DNA from: Psychrobacter sp. Ps6
GTDB taxonomy: Bacteria; Pseudomonadota; Gammaproteobacteria; Pseudomonadales; Moraxellaceae
Direction of reading: 5' to 3'
DNA: 48,033 nucleotides
NCBI RefSeq assembly: GCF_022129235.1
Contig: NZ_JADQAI010000013.1
Coordinates: forward strand, 1-48,033
A model generated the notes under the pieces. The model did not search any database. It was not told the DNA's origin and was given only the letters and a program-made list of their open reading frames with translations. The position numbers and the translations under genes were made by a program. This document shows, one piece after another, positions 34,904 through 44,444 of the stretch. The first letter of the stretch is position 1, and each line of letters opens with the position of its first letter.

Positions 34904-35136
34904 AGAGGACTCTTACTAGTACGATCAAAAGAAATAAGCTACTGATAAAATACAGGATGTTTATCAATCATTTGTAATGTTATCAAGAGGTGATTGAGAC
35001 CTCGGTAGCCATGTTGATACGTTTTAAATGGGGTCGTTAATAATAGCATTATTTGCTACCAACAGCCACTGATTGCAGGGGTTTAATCTGAGCGATGTAA
35101 GTTATCATGCTAATGTAATTAAGTAAGAAATCGTAT

Positions 35137-35169
35137 AAAAAAACCCTCAACACGATAAGGTGTGGAGGG
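35137..35169 (-). terminator. Rho-independent terminator of ggt
   Basis: On the minus strand a 10-bp stem with one mismatch (35160-35169 with 35144-35153) and 6-nt loop is followed by seven T (complement of 35137-35143). It lies about 30 nt past the ggt stop. Confidence 0.75.
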
Positions 35170-35200
35170 CTATATTATTAATAATTAAAGATAATTTTAC

Positions 35201-37108
35201 TTAGTATCCAACCACCGCCGCATCAACAATACGGGGATCAGAAGAGCCATAGACGCCGTTTGGTGTGAGCATAATCGACTGCGTAGAGCCCATGACTGAT
35301 TTTGGACTGACCGTGTGCCCCATAGATTCTAGTTTTTTGACCGTATCAATATTTAGTGCTTTTTCAACTCGAATCTCATCAGGTAGCCATTGGTCATGAA
35401 TACGCGGCGCGTGAGTTGCCTCAGCGATGTTCATATCATGGTCGATGACGTTAGAGATGATTTGGGTGACGGTCGTGATGATACGACTACCGCCTGGGCT
35501 GCCCGTAACGATATACGGTTTGTTGTCTTTAAATACCAGCGTTGGACTCATTGAGGATAGCGGACGCTTATTGGCTTCAACAGCATTGGCGTCACCACCA
35601 ATCAGTCCATAGCCATTGGGTACACCTGGCTTGGCAGAAAAATCATCCATTTCGTTGTTTAACAAGATACCTGTGCCATCAGCCACGAGACCAGTGCCAT
35701 AAGAGAAATTCAACGTATAGGTGTTGGCGATGGCATTGCCGTCTTTATCAACGATAGAGAAATGCGTGGTTTGGTCGCTTTCATAAGGGAGCGGATTGTT
35801 TGCTTTGATGGTCGAGGCTGGCGTGGCTTTATTTGGATCAATCAAGGTGCGCAGTTTATCCGCATAGGCTTGTGACGTTAGGCCGCTAGCAGGTACGTCA
35901 ATAAAATCCGAATCACCGAGATACTCAGCACGATCTGCATACGCTAGTTGCATAGCCTCCGCCATCAAATGAATGGTCTGTGCGCTATTTTGACCATAGT
36001 CCTTGAGGGGATAGCCTTCTAAGATATTTAATATTTCAATAATATGAATACCACCAGAGGAGGGTGGCGGCATTGAGACAATCTCATAGCCACGGTAATC
36101 GCCTTTGACAGGCACGCGGGCGATGGCTTCGTAATCGGCTAAATCCTGTAAGCTCATGCTACCGCCCGCAGCATTGACGGCTTTTACGATGTCACGCGCG
36201 GTTTCCCCTTTATAAAACCCGTCTGCACCTTGTGTTGCAATGCGCTTTAGCGAGCGGGCAAGCTCAGGCTGCTTTAACCGCTCACCCGGCTGATAAGCGC
36301 TACCGTCCGCTTTAAAAAATACCTTTTTGGTGCTTGGCCACTTTTGTAAGCGATCACTCAAAGCAGTAAGCGACTCGGACAAGCCTGCGGTGACTGTTAT
36401 GCCGTCTTCTGCCAATGCGATCGCTGGTGCCATGACTTGCTCGCGGCTCATGGTGCCATGCTCTTCTAGTGCTTTTAGTAGTCCTGCGACTGTCCCTGGC
36501 ACACCAACGGCTAAGCCATGATAACGAGATAAGTCACTGACTGCGTTGCCCTCATCGTCGAGATACATATCACGAGAGGCGCTACTTGGTGCTTTTTCGC
36601 GATAATCGAGTGCTACAGTTTTGCCTTGCTTGGCATCATAAATCATCATAAAACCGCCACCACCGATATTACCAGCACGTGGCAAGGTCACAGCAAGGGC
36701 AAAGCCAACCGCAACCCCAGCATCTACCGCATTACCACCGTCTTTCAAAATCTGCAAACCGATGTCAGAAGCAAGCGCTTCTTGGGTGGCGACCATGCCA
36801 TTTTTTGCCCATACTGGATGATGAATTGCATCTTCAGAGTAGATAGCTTGGTCGCTATTGGCATTGTTTGATGTGGTTTTTAGAGTACTGGTTTTTGCCC
36901 GTGTGATGCGTTTGGTTTCAGATAGGACAGTTGGATTGTCCGTCATAATGGCTAAATTTAGCGCATTGGTATCAATGGATGTGTTATTGACTGTGGGGCT
37001 GTTGGCTGAAACGGTTGGCTCTAGCGCATGGGCTGAGACAGACAGTAGAAGCGTACTACCGAATATGAGTATAGGTGAGCGCCGAGGTTTCGCAGAAAAA
37101 TCAAGCAT
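35201..37108 (-). CDS. ggt: Periplasmic gamma-glutamyltranspeptidase
   Basis: It hydrolyses or transfers the gamma-glutamyl group of glutathione. The 635-aa precursor has a signal peptide (about 1-28, LLLSVSAHA) and then a Thr/Asn/Ser-rich stretch of ~65 residues before the conserved HPVWAKNGMVATQEALAS. Autocleavage should fall before Thr447 in ESDQTTHFSIVDKDGNA, giving large and small subunits. RPLSSMSPTLVF and TGSPGGSRIITTV complete the active site. I start at ATG 37108, with AAGGA 7 nt upstream; the TTG one codon earlier is less likely. It ends in its own terminator. Confidence 0.95.
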   Translation of the reverse strand: MLDFSAKPRRSPILIFGSTLLLSVSAHALEPTVSANSPTVNNTSIDTNALNLAIMTDNPTVLSETKRITRAKTSTLKTTSNNANSDQAIYSEDAIHHPVWAKNGMVATQEALASDIGLQILKDGGNAVDAGVAVGFALAVTLPRAGNIGGGGFMMIYDAKQGKTVALDYREKAPSSASRDMYLDDEGNAVSDLSRYHGLAVGVPGTVAGLLKALEEHGTMSREQVMAPAIALAEDGITVTAGLSESLTALSDRLQKWPSTKKVFFKADGSAYQPGERLKQPELARSLKRIATQGADGFYKGETARDIVKAVNAAGGSMSLQDLADYEAIARVPVKGDYRGYEIVSMPPPSSGGIHIIEILNILEGYPLKDYGQNSAQTIHLMAEAMQLAYADRAEYLGDSDFIDVPASGLTSQAYADKLRTLIDPNKATPASTIKANNPLPYESDQTTHFSIVDKDGNAIANTYTLNFSYGTGLVADGTGILLNNEMDDFSAKPGVPNGYGLIGGDANAVEANKRPLSSMSPTLVFKDNKPYIVTGSPGGSRIITTVTQIISNVIDHDMNIAEATHAPRIHDQWLPDEIRVEKALNIDTVKKLESMGHTVSPKSVMGSTQSIMLTPNGVYGSSDPRIVDAAVVGY

Positions 37109-37511
37109 CAAAAAATCCTTTTTTATGAGTAACTGTCAATATTAAAGCAAGCAAAATCATTTAAGCGCGTGATAAAGATTCCGCATAATTAATAGTACCA
37201 ATAGATAATACTAATAGTTTGTTTGCCAAAAACACTAAGGTAGCACATTGCAAAATAAAAAAGCGATCTCTTAATACGGCTGTTATTAGCAAAGCCAGAT
37301 TATTATTGCGCCTAATTATAGGTCGTTAAATTTAGATTTGATCCAGTCAATCTAATGAAGCGGCTTTAAAATCATTGATATACGCGAGATATTTGATTTA
37401 TCCCAAACAAATGATTGCTTATATCTACTAATTTGTAACTTTTTGTGTTATAAGTAATTTCTTTTCATACGCTATCATTTCTACTATTTGTTTATACTCT
37501 GTGAGGTTTTT
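37109..37511. other. Divergent intergenic region, ggt / lipoprotein pair
   Basis: About 400 bp, AT-rich, with no supported gene. It should hold promoters for ggt and for the lipoprotein operon. Short repeats of the type aatag/tagata near 37190-37215 are seen but not interpretable. Confidence 0.5.
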
Positions 37512-39539
37512 ATGTCCATGCCAAGCGCCGACCAATGTCAGACTCAAGATGGAGCGAAGCCTGTTGTCAGCCTGCCTACATCAAGAGACAATAAGCATAA
37601 GTGGCTATCATTAGCGAGCAGTGCCTTACTGCTCAGCGGCGTCAGTCTGACATTGGTAGGTTGCCAGTCTGCGCCGATGGCCAAAAAAGCAACGCCTGCA
37701 TCAGGGGCATTGATTGATTTTAATACGGTAGATGCCACCCAGCGCGCGGCACAAAGCCAAGCATTTATCAAACGCATGCAGGCAGATGGTGGTCAGTATG
37801 CGCAGATTTTTGATCAAGATGGCCACTCTAGTGCAGAGCAGCAAGCCAAAAATCAGTTGCTCACGGCTATCCGCCAGCATTTGGCAACGGAGCACTTAGC
37901 CGTTTCTAAAGCCAGTTATCATGTCAAACCCTACACAGACGCCAGCAGCATAGATACAGGCGCAAGTGGTCTACTGAGAACCGCTATCGAAACCTATCTG
38001 TATCAGCAATCGCAAATAGATGATGGCAGCGCTGACTATGACCTAGATGGCTATGATTTGGATAGTGATGAAGATGCTTCAGAATATGACCTTTCTGAAG
38101 AACAAAGAAGAGCGGTTGCGGAGATGGTGAAGCAGTCTTCTACAGAATTAATAGATAATATGGAAGCGGATGAAGATTTAGCGTTTGGCGAAGATGGATT
38201 TAATGGATACGGCTATGATAAGGATGGCTACCACCGTGATGATTATAATCATGATGATGACGACAACTATGATGATGAAGATAATGACTATGACAATAAC
38301 TACAATAGTGACAATGAATCCGCCAATGATAGCCGGTTCTCTTTTCTCTCAAAGGTACAACCAAAGGAGTTATTAAGCAGCTACGAAGCCATGCAAGTTG
38401 CCAAAGCAGCAGGCGAGTACACCTCATCATTATCGGGTGATAATACTGGCATAATCGGCATGTTGCTTGGTGGTATACACAAAACCCCTGAACAGACAGA
38501 AGCGCTCAATGCTTATCAATATCAGTATCTGACCATCAACAGCGTCAGTCACTATCAGCCTACGCAAAAACAATTACAGAGCGTGTACAGCTACGACTAT
38601 ATCGCGCCAACCATACAGGCATCGGTACAGATACCGCTGGGACTAGATTTTAAAAACAGCCGCTTGACCATTGATCCCTCTGCCTTTATGCCGCTAATGG
38701 CACTAGCAGATCCTGAAGACACGGCGCTACCAGATACAATGGCCACGCACACGGTAGACTTTGGTCTGCCTGAAAGTGTCACTTCACAAATATCATCAGC
38801 GGTTTTATACGATGCCTTCATGGCGGCGCTACAAGACAGTATCTCAGAGCTTGCGCCAGATTACTTTAGTAGCGTCACGATAGCCGACGATTCATTTGCC
38901 CAGCAAGTTGGCGCGGACAAAGCCATCAAGGTCTACTTTGGTAGTCAGCAAAGTGGCGAGATGGTGGGTAAAATGATCAAATATATGAGTCAATCACTCC
39001 AACGTCATGTCGATAGCAATCCTGATCAATACCCTGATGGCGCAGCACTCAAACTGGCTATTGATAAAATCCAGCAATATAACAAAGGCTATCAAAGTGC
39101 GGATGTCGGTGCATTATTGCAACTGGTAGAAGCGGTCAGCCCATTCTCCTTTCATTATACCAACTACTATTATCTTGATCGCTCAAATCAGCTACTTGCC
39201 AAGCAGCAGCGCGTGAACCTAGGCAGTGATTTACTCGGCTCAACGACCAGTGTGGTCAATCAAACTCGCTATGATGCTGCAAGTGTCCAGCAAAGCCGAC
39301 TGACTCCGCTATTGCAACAGACTTTTGCATCGGATGCGCCGCCCGCTATCGATGGCAGTGAGCGGATCATGCAGATGCGTCAGAAAAAATCGCAGCTTGA
39401 TGAGGCACGCTACGCCCGTTATGGCTATGAAGATACTAGCCGCACCGATACCGATGAATACAGCAGTGATGACTATGATAATGATAGCTACGATAATGAG
39501 GCATACGAAATGGATGACAGCACTGGCATGACTCCTTGA
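37512..39539 (+). CDS. Large unrecognised lipoprotein with Asp/Tyr/Asn-rich segments
   Basis: A 675-aa exported lipoprotein; lipobox LVGC gives Cys51 after an unusually long cytoplasmic n-region (~30 residues). Two acidic low-complexity stretches stand out: residues ~165-275 (runs such as DDYNHDDDDNYDDEDND) and the C-terminal ~35 residues (DDYDNDSYDNEAYEMDD). Between them is a globular part with VQIPLGLDFKNSRLTIDPSAFMPL and YTNYYYLDRSNQLLAKQQRV, which I do not recognise. The acidic patches could bind calcium. The ATG at 37512 has GAGG 5 nt upstream; a TTG eight codons earlier is less likely. It is followed after 70 bp by a second lipoprotein. Confidence 0.85.
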   Translation: MSMPSADQCQTQDGAKPVVSLPTSRDNKHKWLSLASSALLLSGVSLTLVGCQSAPMAKKATPASGALIDFNTVDATQRAAQSQAFIKRMQADGGQYAQIFDQDGHSSAEQQAKNQLLTAIRQHLATEHLAVSKASYHVKPYTDASSIDTGASGLLRTAIETYLYQQSQIDDGSADYDLDGYDLDSDEDASEYDLSEEQRRAVAEMVKQSSTELIDNMEADEDLAFGEDGFNGYGYDKDGYHRDDYNHDDDDNYDDEDNDYDNNYNSDNESANDSRFSFLSKVQPKELLSSYEAMQVAKAAGEYTSSLSGDNTGIIGMLLGGIHKTPEQTEALNAYQYQYLTINSVSHYQPTQKQLQSVYSYDYIAPTIQASVQIPLGLDFKNSRLTIDPSAFMPLMALADPEDTALPDTMATHTVDFGLPESVTSQISSAVLYDAFMAALQDSISELAPDYFSSVTIADDSFAQQVGADKAIKVYFGSQQSGEMVGKMIKYMSQSLQRHVDSNPDQYPDGAALKLAIDKIQQYNKGYQSADVGALLQLVEAVSPFSFHYTNYYYLDRSNQLLAKQQRVNLGSDLLGSTTSVVNQTRYDAASVQQSRLTPLLQQTFASDAPPAIDGSERIMQMRQKKSQLDEARYARYGYEDTSRTDTDEYSSDDYDNDSYDNEAYEMDDSTGMTP

Positions 39540-39609
39540 GTCAATAAGTATGCCTGCCAAAAATCGCGCCAGTATCGAATAGACCATCACGTTTTTTAGG
39601 ATAAATAAT

Positions 39610-41259
39610 ATGAAATTCAGCACGAAGTCGCCGTTCTCTGTCAAACCTCTAGCCATCAGCACCTGCCTACTCAGCACCTTACTATTGGTGGGCTGTCAGT
39701 CCATGCCGTCTGTTCAACCGTCTAGCCCAACTGCGCTTAGTACCGCGCAGACACCAGCTGCCGCCAAAACCATGATCATAAATGCACAGCAACAGCAGCG
39801 CCGTCAGTCATTGGCTTATCACAGCAATATTGAAATCAACAACGATAAGAAATTCATGGGTATTAATACAGATAAGCTGATGGCAACAGGCGATGATGTG
39901 GACAGCTACTGTGAAGACAAGCACGACCAAGATTATATTGCACTAACCACTGAGGCGGCGGCACAAGATAAAGACCTATCAGATGCCATTTATGATGAAA
40001 AGCGCAACGCTCTAAAGAATACGTATCTTGCCTGCACGAGTAACTATCGCGCTTGGCGTGAGAATCAAAACGACTATGCTGACGACTATTTAGAGCGTTA
40101 TTCAGAAGCGTATGATAACACCAGTAGCGACGAGAACACCGAAACAGCATCTGTTTCACCTTATTATGAAAAGCTATTTAGCGAGTATGACACTCAGCCA
40201 ACCAAGCTATCGGTCAAAAAACAACAGCTGCTTGATGCCTATTTATTAAAGCCGCTGTCCATTGATGTACAAGGCGTATACCAGCCATTAGCAGGTAGAT
40301 TCACCATGTTACCAAGCGCACAGTACAGCGCGCGCAATCATCACAGCAGTATTAGTCAGCCCATTTATGTGGATGCAAAATCAGGTAATATCTACTTGTG
40401 GGCGGACAATTTTGCCATGTTTAACGCCTCATATTTGGACGATAAATTGGGCACGACATGGAAAAATAAATGGCTAAAGATTGCGATGAATGATGGTAGC
40501 TTACCCAAAGGGTTTGGTATGGCGCTGGTCAAAAGTCACTTTAAGGCCATGGATGACGTCTACGCGCAAGCAGACACGCGTCAGTTTGAGTTTGTCACCG
40601 CACAAAGTCTGAATAACATGTCACCCAAGCTGCCTGCGCACCAACTACAAGCAATGCAAAAAAGCAGCCAAATCATTCGCCGCCTGCAAGATGAGATCAG
40701 CTATGAGCAAGCGCAGCGCCAGTATTATAGTACGCTATACTCATTGATTGGTCAGCAGTACCCTGAGCTGATCAAAGAAGCAGACAACACCGTAGCGGAT
40801 GATGATAAAAAAGCACTGACCAGTAAAGTTATCGTGCAGCAAGGTTTGGCGATGATGAAAAACATGTTTGAGGAGCCAGACGATGCCGACGCTACAGATA
40901 GTAGCAATGCTCAAGTAAAAGTATTTGTGCAGGATCTAAGCGGGCTTGACAGTCAAGGAAAGCTGTTATGGCAGCATCAGCGCCTGCCGTTATCATCCAT
41001 CGCTAGTAGCAAGCAAGCATCAACGGAACAAGTGGTGATTGATGTCTTGAACCAATATGCACCGATACGCGAGCAAGATAGTGTGTTTCCAAACCTACCA
41101 AGTAACATGCAGATACCGTCTGCCCAAAACAGTGTCGATCTCAAAGACTATAGCCAAGTGCTGACGGAATATTACCGCGACGGTCATGGCACAGCAGTGG
41201 GTAAAATGATATTTAACATGCTGCCAATGGCGAAAGCGCGTTTTGGGGCGACAGACTAA
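39610..41259 (+). CDS. Unrecognised lipoprotein, partner of the preceding gene
   Basis: A 549-aa exported lipoprotein with lipobox LVGC (Cys29), followed by QSMPS as in its neighbour (QSAPM). A Ser/Thr/Ala linker and a Gln-rich helix (NAQQQQRRQS) precede a globular body with YVDAKSGNIYLWADNFAMFNASYL and MSPKLPAHQLQAMQKSSQIIRRLQDEISYEQAQRQYYSTLYSLIG. The C-terminus ends GKMIFNMLPMAKARFGATD; the neighbour has the similar GKMIKYMSQSL. I cannot assign a family. AGGA lies 6 nt before the ATG. With the upstream gene it forms an operon ended by the hairpin at 41302. Confidence 0.85.
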   Translation: MKFSTKSPFSVKPLAISTCLLSTLLLVGCQSMPSVQPSSPTALSTAQTPAAAKTMIINAQQQQRRQSLAYHSNIEINNDKKFMGINTDKLMATGDDVDSYCEDKHDQDYIALTTEAAAQDKDLSDAIYDEKRNALKNTYLACTSNYRAWRENQNDYADDYLERYSEAYDNTSSDENTETASVSPYYEKLFSEYDTQPTKLSVKKQQLLDAYLLKPLSIDVQGVYQPLAGRFTMLPSAQYSARNHHSSISQPIYVDAKSGNIYLWADNFAMFNASYLDDKLGTTWKNKWLKIAMNDGSLPKGFGMALVKSHFKAMDDVYAQADTRQFEFVTAQSLNNMSPKLPAHQLQAMQKSSQIIRRLQDEISYEQAQRQYYSTLYSLIGQQYPELIKEADNTVADDDKKALTSKVIVQQGLAMMKNMFEEPDDADATDSSNAQVKVFVQDLSGLDSQGKLLWQHQRLPLSSIASSKQASTEQVVIDVLNQYAPIREQDSVFPNLPSNMQIPSAQNSVDLKDYSQVLTEYYRDGHGTAVGKMIFNMLPMAKARFGATD

Positions 41260-41301
41260 CTGGAAGATAGCATCATTGAGTGTTAAGTAGGATACTGTCG
41301 T

Positions 41302-41335
41302 AAAAAAGCGCATCGTATAAACGGTGCGCTTTTTT
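41302..41335. terminator. Bidirectional terminator
   Basis: A 15-bp stem with one G-U pair (41302-41316 with 41321-41335) and loop ataa, containing aaaaaagcgc and its complement. It lies between the lipoprotein pair and the convergent Spy-like gene and can serve both. Confidence 0.85.
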
Positions 41336-41369
41336 TAATATGGCCATCATTTATGTTGTGACAGACTTT

Positions 41370-41885
41370 TTACATACCTTGATGATGTGGTTTGCCATGG
41401 CCTTTACGATCTTTTGAGTGCTTACGACCTTTTTCTTGTCTTTCTGATTTGAGCTGTTCCATTTTTGCACGCTGCTCAGCGGTCAACACCTGAGAGATGG
41501 CATGCTGCGTTTGGACGCGCTCAATAAAGCGCTGTTTTGCTTTTGCCGCTTGCTGATCGGCCAAACGATTTACCGCCGCGTTGTTCAATGTACTCGCATT
41601 GGTCAATGCTTGTATTTGTTGTTCCATTTGTGCACGTTCTGCTTGGTTTTTTGCACGGTCAGCAGTACGATTGCCATGCTTTTCTTGCATGATGGCTTTG
41701 ATTTGCGCTTGCTGCGTCGCTGTTAGATCCAGCTTTGACATAGGACCTCTCATCGCGCCATCTTTATGGTTTTTTTGCATTTGGGTTGTTGGCGCGGTAT
41801 CAGAAGCTGCATTGACACTAGAACATGCTGTCACAGTAAATACGCTAGAAGCTGCTAATACTGAGCCCAATAATAATTTTTTCAT
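41370..41885 (-). CDS. Spy/CpxP-like periplasmic protein
   Basis: A 171-aa exported helical protein with two LTxxQ motifs, LDLTATQQAQIKAIM (about 52-66) and VLTAEQRAKMEQL (about 133-145), the mark of the Spy/CpxP chaperone family. The signal peptide ends in a plausible lipobox (VTAC, Cys21), so it may be lipidated, unlike E. coli CpxP and Spy. The C-terminus is a His/Lys/Gly-rich basic tail. AAGGA lies 7 nt before the ATG. It is divergent from a CpxRA-type system, as cpxP is in E. coli, so negative feedback on that sensor is likely. Confidence 0.85.
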   Translation of the reverse strand: MKKLLLGSVLAASSVFTVTACSSVNAASDTAPTTQMQKNHKDGAMRGPMSKLDLTATQQAQIKAIMQEKHGNRTADRAKNQAERAQMEQQIQALTNASTLNNAAVNRLADQQAAKAKQRFIERVQTQHAISQVLTAEQRAKMEQLKSERQEKGRKHSKDRKGHGKPHHQGM

Positions 41886-42159
41886 GATGACATCCTTTAC
41901 GAAGTAGAGTTTGGTTAAGTAAACACTAAAGTCTTATCTTGCAAGCATCGCGTTTTAAGCGCTATTGATCGTTGTGATGAATCGTCTTAAAAGTGCAGGT
42001 CTTGCGGTTGATAGAAGCTATCTTACGGCAGTTAAAGGTTACGAACATTTATGAAGTATTAAGAAAGGTAACGTTTATGGCGAATTGATACGCGCTTGCC
42101 TGATAATATGGGCAAGTAAACGAATGAAAGCCAATCAAAATCATGGAAAGGAGGTAAGT

Positions 42160-42846
42160 GTGCCAAATATATTGATAGGCGATGATGATGAAGAATTGAC
42201 TCAGTTACTACAAGAGTATTTGCACAACCATGGTATTCATTGCGACTGTGTCCACGATGGGGCGGCGGTTATACAACGATTGAAGGCGGTGGCGCATGAT
42301 GATTCTGCTTATGATTTGCTCGTTCTCGATATCATGATGCCAAAAATAGATGGGCTAAGTGTGCTGCGGCAACTGCCAAATATCAGTGATATCCCTGTGA
42401 TTATGCTGACGGCAAAGGGTGAGGAGATTGATCGTATTATTGGTTTAGAGCTGGGCGCTGACGATTATATCACCAAGCCCTGTAACCCCCGCGAGCTACT
42501 GGCACGTATCAATGCTGTGATTAAGCGTACCAATACGACCACGTCTGAGCATACGCCGCTACCAGAGAGCCGCTTGCATCTTGATCAAAACCAGCGTATT
42601 TGTGAAATAGATGGTGTAGCACTACAAGTGACGGGAACAGAGTTTGACTTACTCGTGGCGCTGCTCAAGCAAAAAGGAGAGGTGGTTAGCAAAGCATGGC
42701 TGTCAGAGAATGTCTTGCAGCGTGAGTTGCAGCCTTTTGATCGTAGCCTTGATGTGCACGTGTCTCGCCTGCGCAAAAAACTTCAGCCTTTTCATGACGA
42801 ACCAATAAAAGCGGTACGCGGTAAAGGCTATCAACTGGTGCTCTAA
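42160..42846 (+). CDS. cpxR: CpxR-type response regulator
   Basis: An OmpR/PhoB-family DNA-binding regulator of 228 aa. The receiver has acidic residues DDDEE (8-12), phospho-acceptor Asp57 in LLVLDIMMPKIDG, Thr84 and Lys106 (ITKP). The winged-helix domain reads TGTEFDLLVALLKQKGEVVSKAWLSENVL and PFDRSLDVHVSRLRKKL, very like E. coli CpxR. The start is a GTG at 42160: the consensus site AAAGGAGG lies 5 nt before it and the homology begins there, though the frame is open 75 bp further up. It overlaps cpxA by one base. Confidence 0.9.
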   Translation: MPNILIGDDDEELTQLLQEYLHNHGIHCDCVHDGAAVIQRLKAVAHDDSAYDLLVLDIMMPKIDGLSVLRQLPNISDIPVIMLTAKGEEIDRIIGLELGADDYITKPCNPRELLARINAVIKRTNTTTSEHTPLPESRLHLDQNQRICEIDGVALQVTGTEFDLLVALLKQKGEVVSKAWLSENVLQRELQPFDRSLDVHVSRLRKKLQPFHDEPIKAVRGKGYQLVL

Positions 42847-44444
42847 TGATAAAAACTTCCAGTAACCCCGTCAAATCACCGAAATTCAAAGTGCGAATCA
42901 CGCTGTTTTGGCGTTTATTCCTGAGTCTATTACTGACGATACTAATTACCTCACTATTATCCATTATGGTGGAGCGCTGGCTGGCTGAAAAAGAGCTGAC
43001 GGCTCGTATGGACATACAAATTGAGAGTCTATTAATTCAGCGTCAAGAGATGGTCGATGCGCTGCGAGTGGGTGATTTGATAGCTGTCAGGCAGATGTAT
43101 CGTCAAGATCGACGCCTCATGAGTCAAATAAGAGTCTACGATGAGCAAGGCGCTATTATATTTCCGCGTTATCGGGACAGAGACGAGCGCACGCAAGGAC
43201 GTGGGCAGAGCGGGCAGCAGTCGATGGAACGTGCTATGCAGCAACCACTGCCGTCACTACCTAGAGCTTACGATAACAATAAACCAAGCAATCCGAATGA
43301 TGAGATGCCCACAAAACAGCCTTCTGTTTTGCACGAAATCCTAAAACCAATAATGTCGAGCAGTGCTGCGATAGCGGACATCGATACTCGCCCTGAACTG
43401 GCAGACATCTCGGTTGAACTGCCTGATGGACAGTCAGTCATCATACAGTTGCGCCCGCATCTACGTTTTGCAGATGTGGTGGAGCTACAGCATGGTAATT
43501 TTCCCATACGTTTACTATTGATTATAGCCTTTAGTGTGTTGGTTTGTGTCTGGCTCAGCCGTACGTTGACTCAGCGTATTGGACGTGTGCAGAGTACCGT
43601 TCATCGTATGATTGATGGGGATTATCAAGCCAATCCAGCGCTGTCAAAAATGGGTGATGATGAGCTGGGGCTACTGGCCAAAGACGTGGCTCATTTGTCA
43701 ACGAGACTGGCTGATAGTGAGCTGGCGCGTAAGCAGATGCTCAGTGATATCTCGCATGAGTTGCGCTCACCGCTCGCGCGTCTCGATGTTGCAACTGAGC
43801 TGACTCGTGATTTTGCACCCAATGCCCATCGTTATTTAGACCGTATTGACAAAGAGTCTGCGCGGATGAATGAGTTAATTGAGCAAATCATCCATATTCA
43901 GTCCCTACAAATGCAGCAATATACGATTGATAATTTGGAGAGCGAAGCTGTCGATTTGTCCGAGATCATCAGTGACATCGGGCAGGATGTGTGTTTTGAG
44001 TTTCAGCATAAAGAGGTTAGATGGCAGTGGCAACCACCTGAATATTTATTTGCCAATGACTTAAAAAGCGCTTGGACAGTACAAGGCAATCAAGAGCAGC
44101 TGCATAGTGCACTTGAGAATGTCGTTCGCAATGCTTTTATGCACACGGCAGCGGGCTCGACAGTCATTGCTGACATGAAAGCAGTGCAGATAGATAATAA
44201 AATGCCTGCGATTCAGATCACCATCACGGATGAGGGTGGCGGTGTCGCGGATGAAGATCTAGAACGTATTTTTCAACCATTTGTCCGTCTCGATACGGCT
44301 CGTCATCGTGATACGGGCGGTTATGGGTTGGGGCTGGCCATTGTTCATGCTGTAGTGATGGCGCATAAGGGATATATTAACGCCCATAATCGACGAGATA
44401 GTGTACTAGGATTGGTGGTGCAGATAGTATTACCGATTAAATAG
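42846..44444 (+). CDS. cpxA: CpxA-type sensor histidine kinase
   Basis: A 532-aa inner-membrane kinase. TM1 spans about 19-43, a periplasmic domain about 44-220, and TM2 about 222-238. HAMP follows, then the H-box DISHELRSPLARLD with His304. The ATPase has N-box ENVVRNAFMHT (about 424-434), DEGGGVADEDLERIFQPFVRLD and GGYGLGLAIV. The periplasmic domain has a Gln/Arg/Pro-rich segment (about 108-160) that looks unstructured. Its ATG overlaps the cpxR stop (TAATG). The divergent Spy/CpxP-like gene and downstream adhesin suggest envelope-stress sensing. Confidence 0.9.
   Translation: MIKTSSNPVKSPKFKVRITLFWRLFLSLLLTILITSLLSIMVERWLAEKELTARMDIQIESLLIQRQEMVDALRVGDLIAVRQMYRQDRRLMSQIRVYDEQGAIIFPRYRDRDERTQGRGQSGQQSMERAMQQPLPSLPRAYDNNKPSNPNDEMPTKQPSVLHEILKPIMSSSAAIADIDTRPELADISVELPDGQSVIIQLRPHLRFADVVELQHGNFPIRLLLIIAFSVLVCVWLSRTLTQRIGRVQSTVHRMIDGDYQANPALSKMGDDELGLLAKDVAHLSTRLADSELARKQMLSDISHELRSPLARLDVATELTRDFAPNAHRYLDRIDKESARMNELIEQIIHIQSLQMQQYTIDNLESEAVDLSEIISDIGQDVCFEFQHKEVRWQWQPPEYLFANDLKSAWTVQGNQEQLHSALENVVRNAFMHTAAGSTVIADMKAVQIDNKMPAIQITITDEGGGVADEDLERIFQPFVRLDTARHRDTGGYGLGLAIVHAVVMAHKGYINAHNRRDSVLGLVVQIVLPIK

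Noticed and set aside
38190..38330. GAT-rich low-complexity DNA as a phase-variable simple repeat
   Set aside because: The units are irregular Asp/Asn/Tyr codons, not a uniform tandem repeat, so slippage switching is unlikely.
41896..41923. TTTAC/GTAAA words near the Spy-like gene as a CpxR box
   Set aside because: They are in inverted orientation and 18 bp apart, not the tandem GTAAA-N5-GTAAA arrangement known for CpxR.
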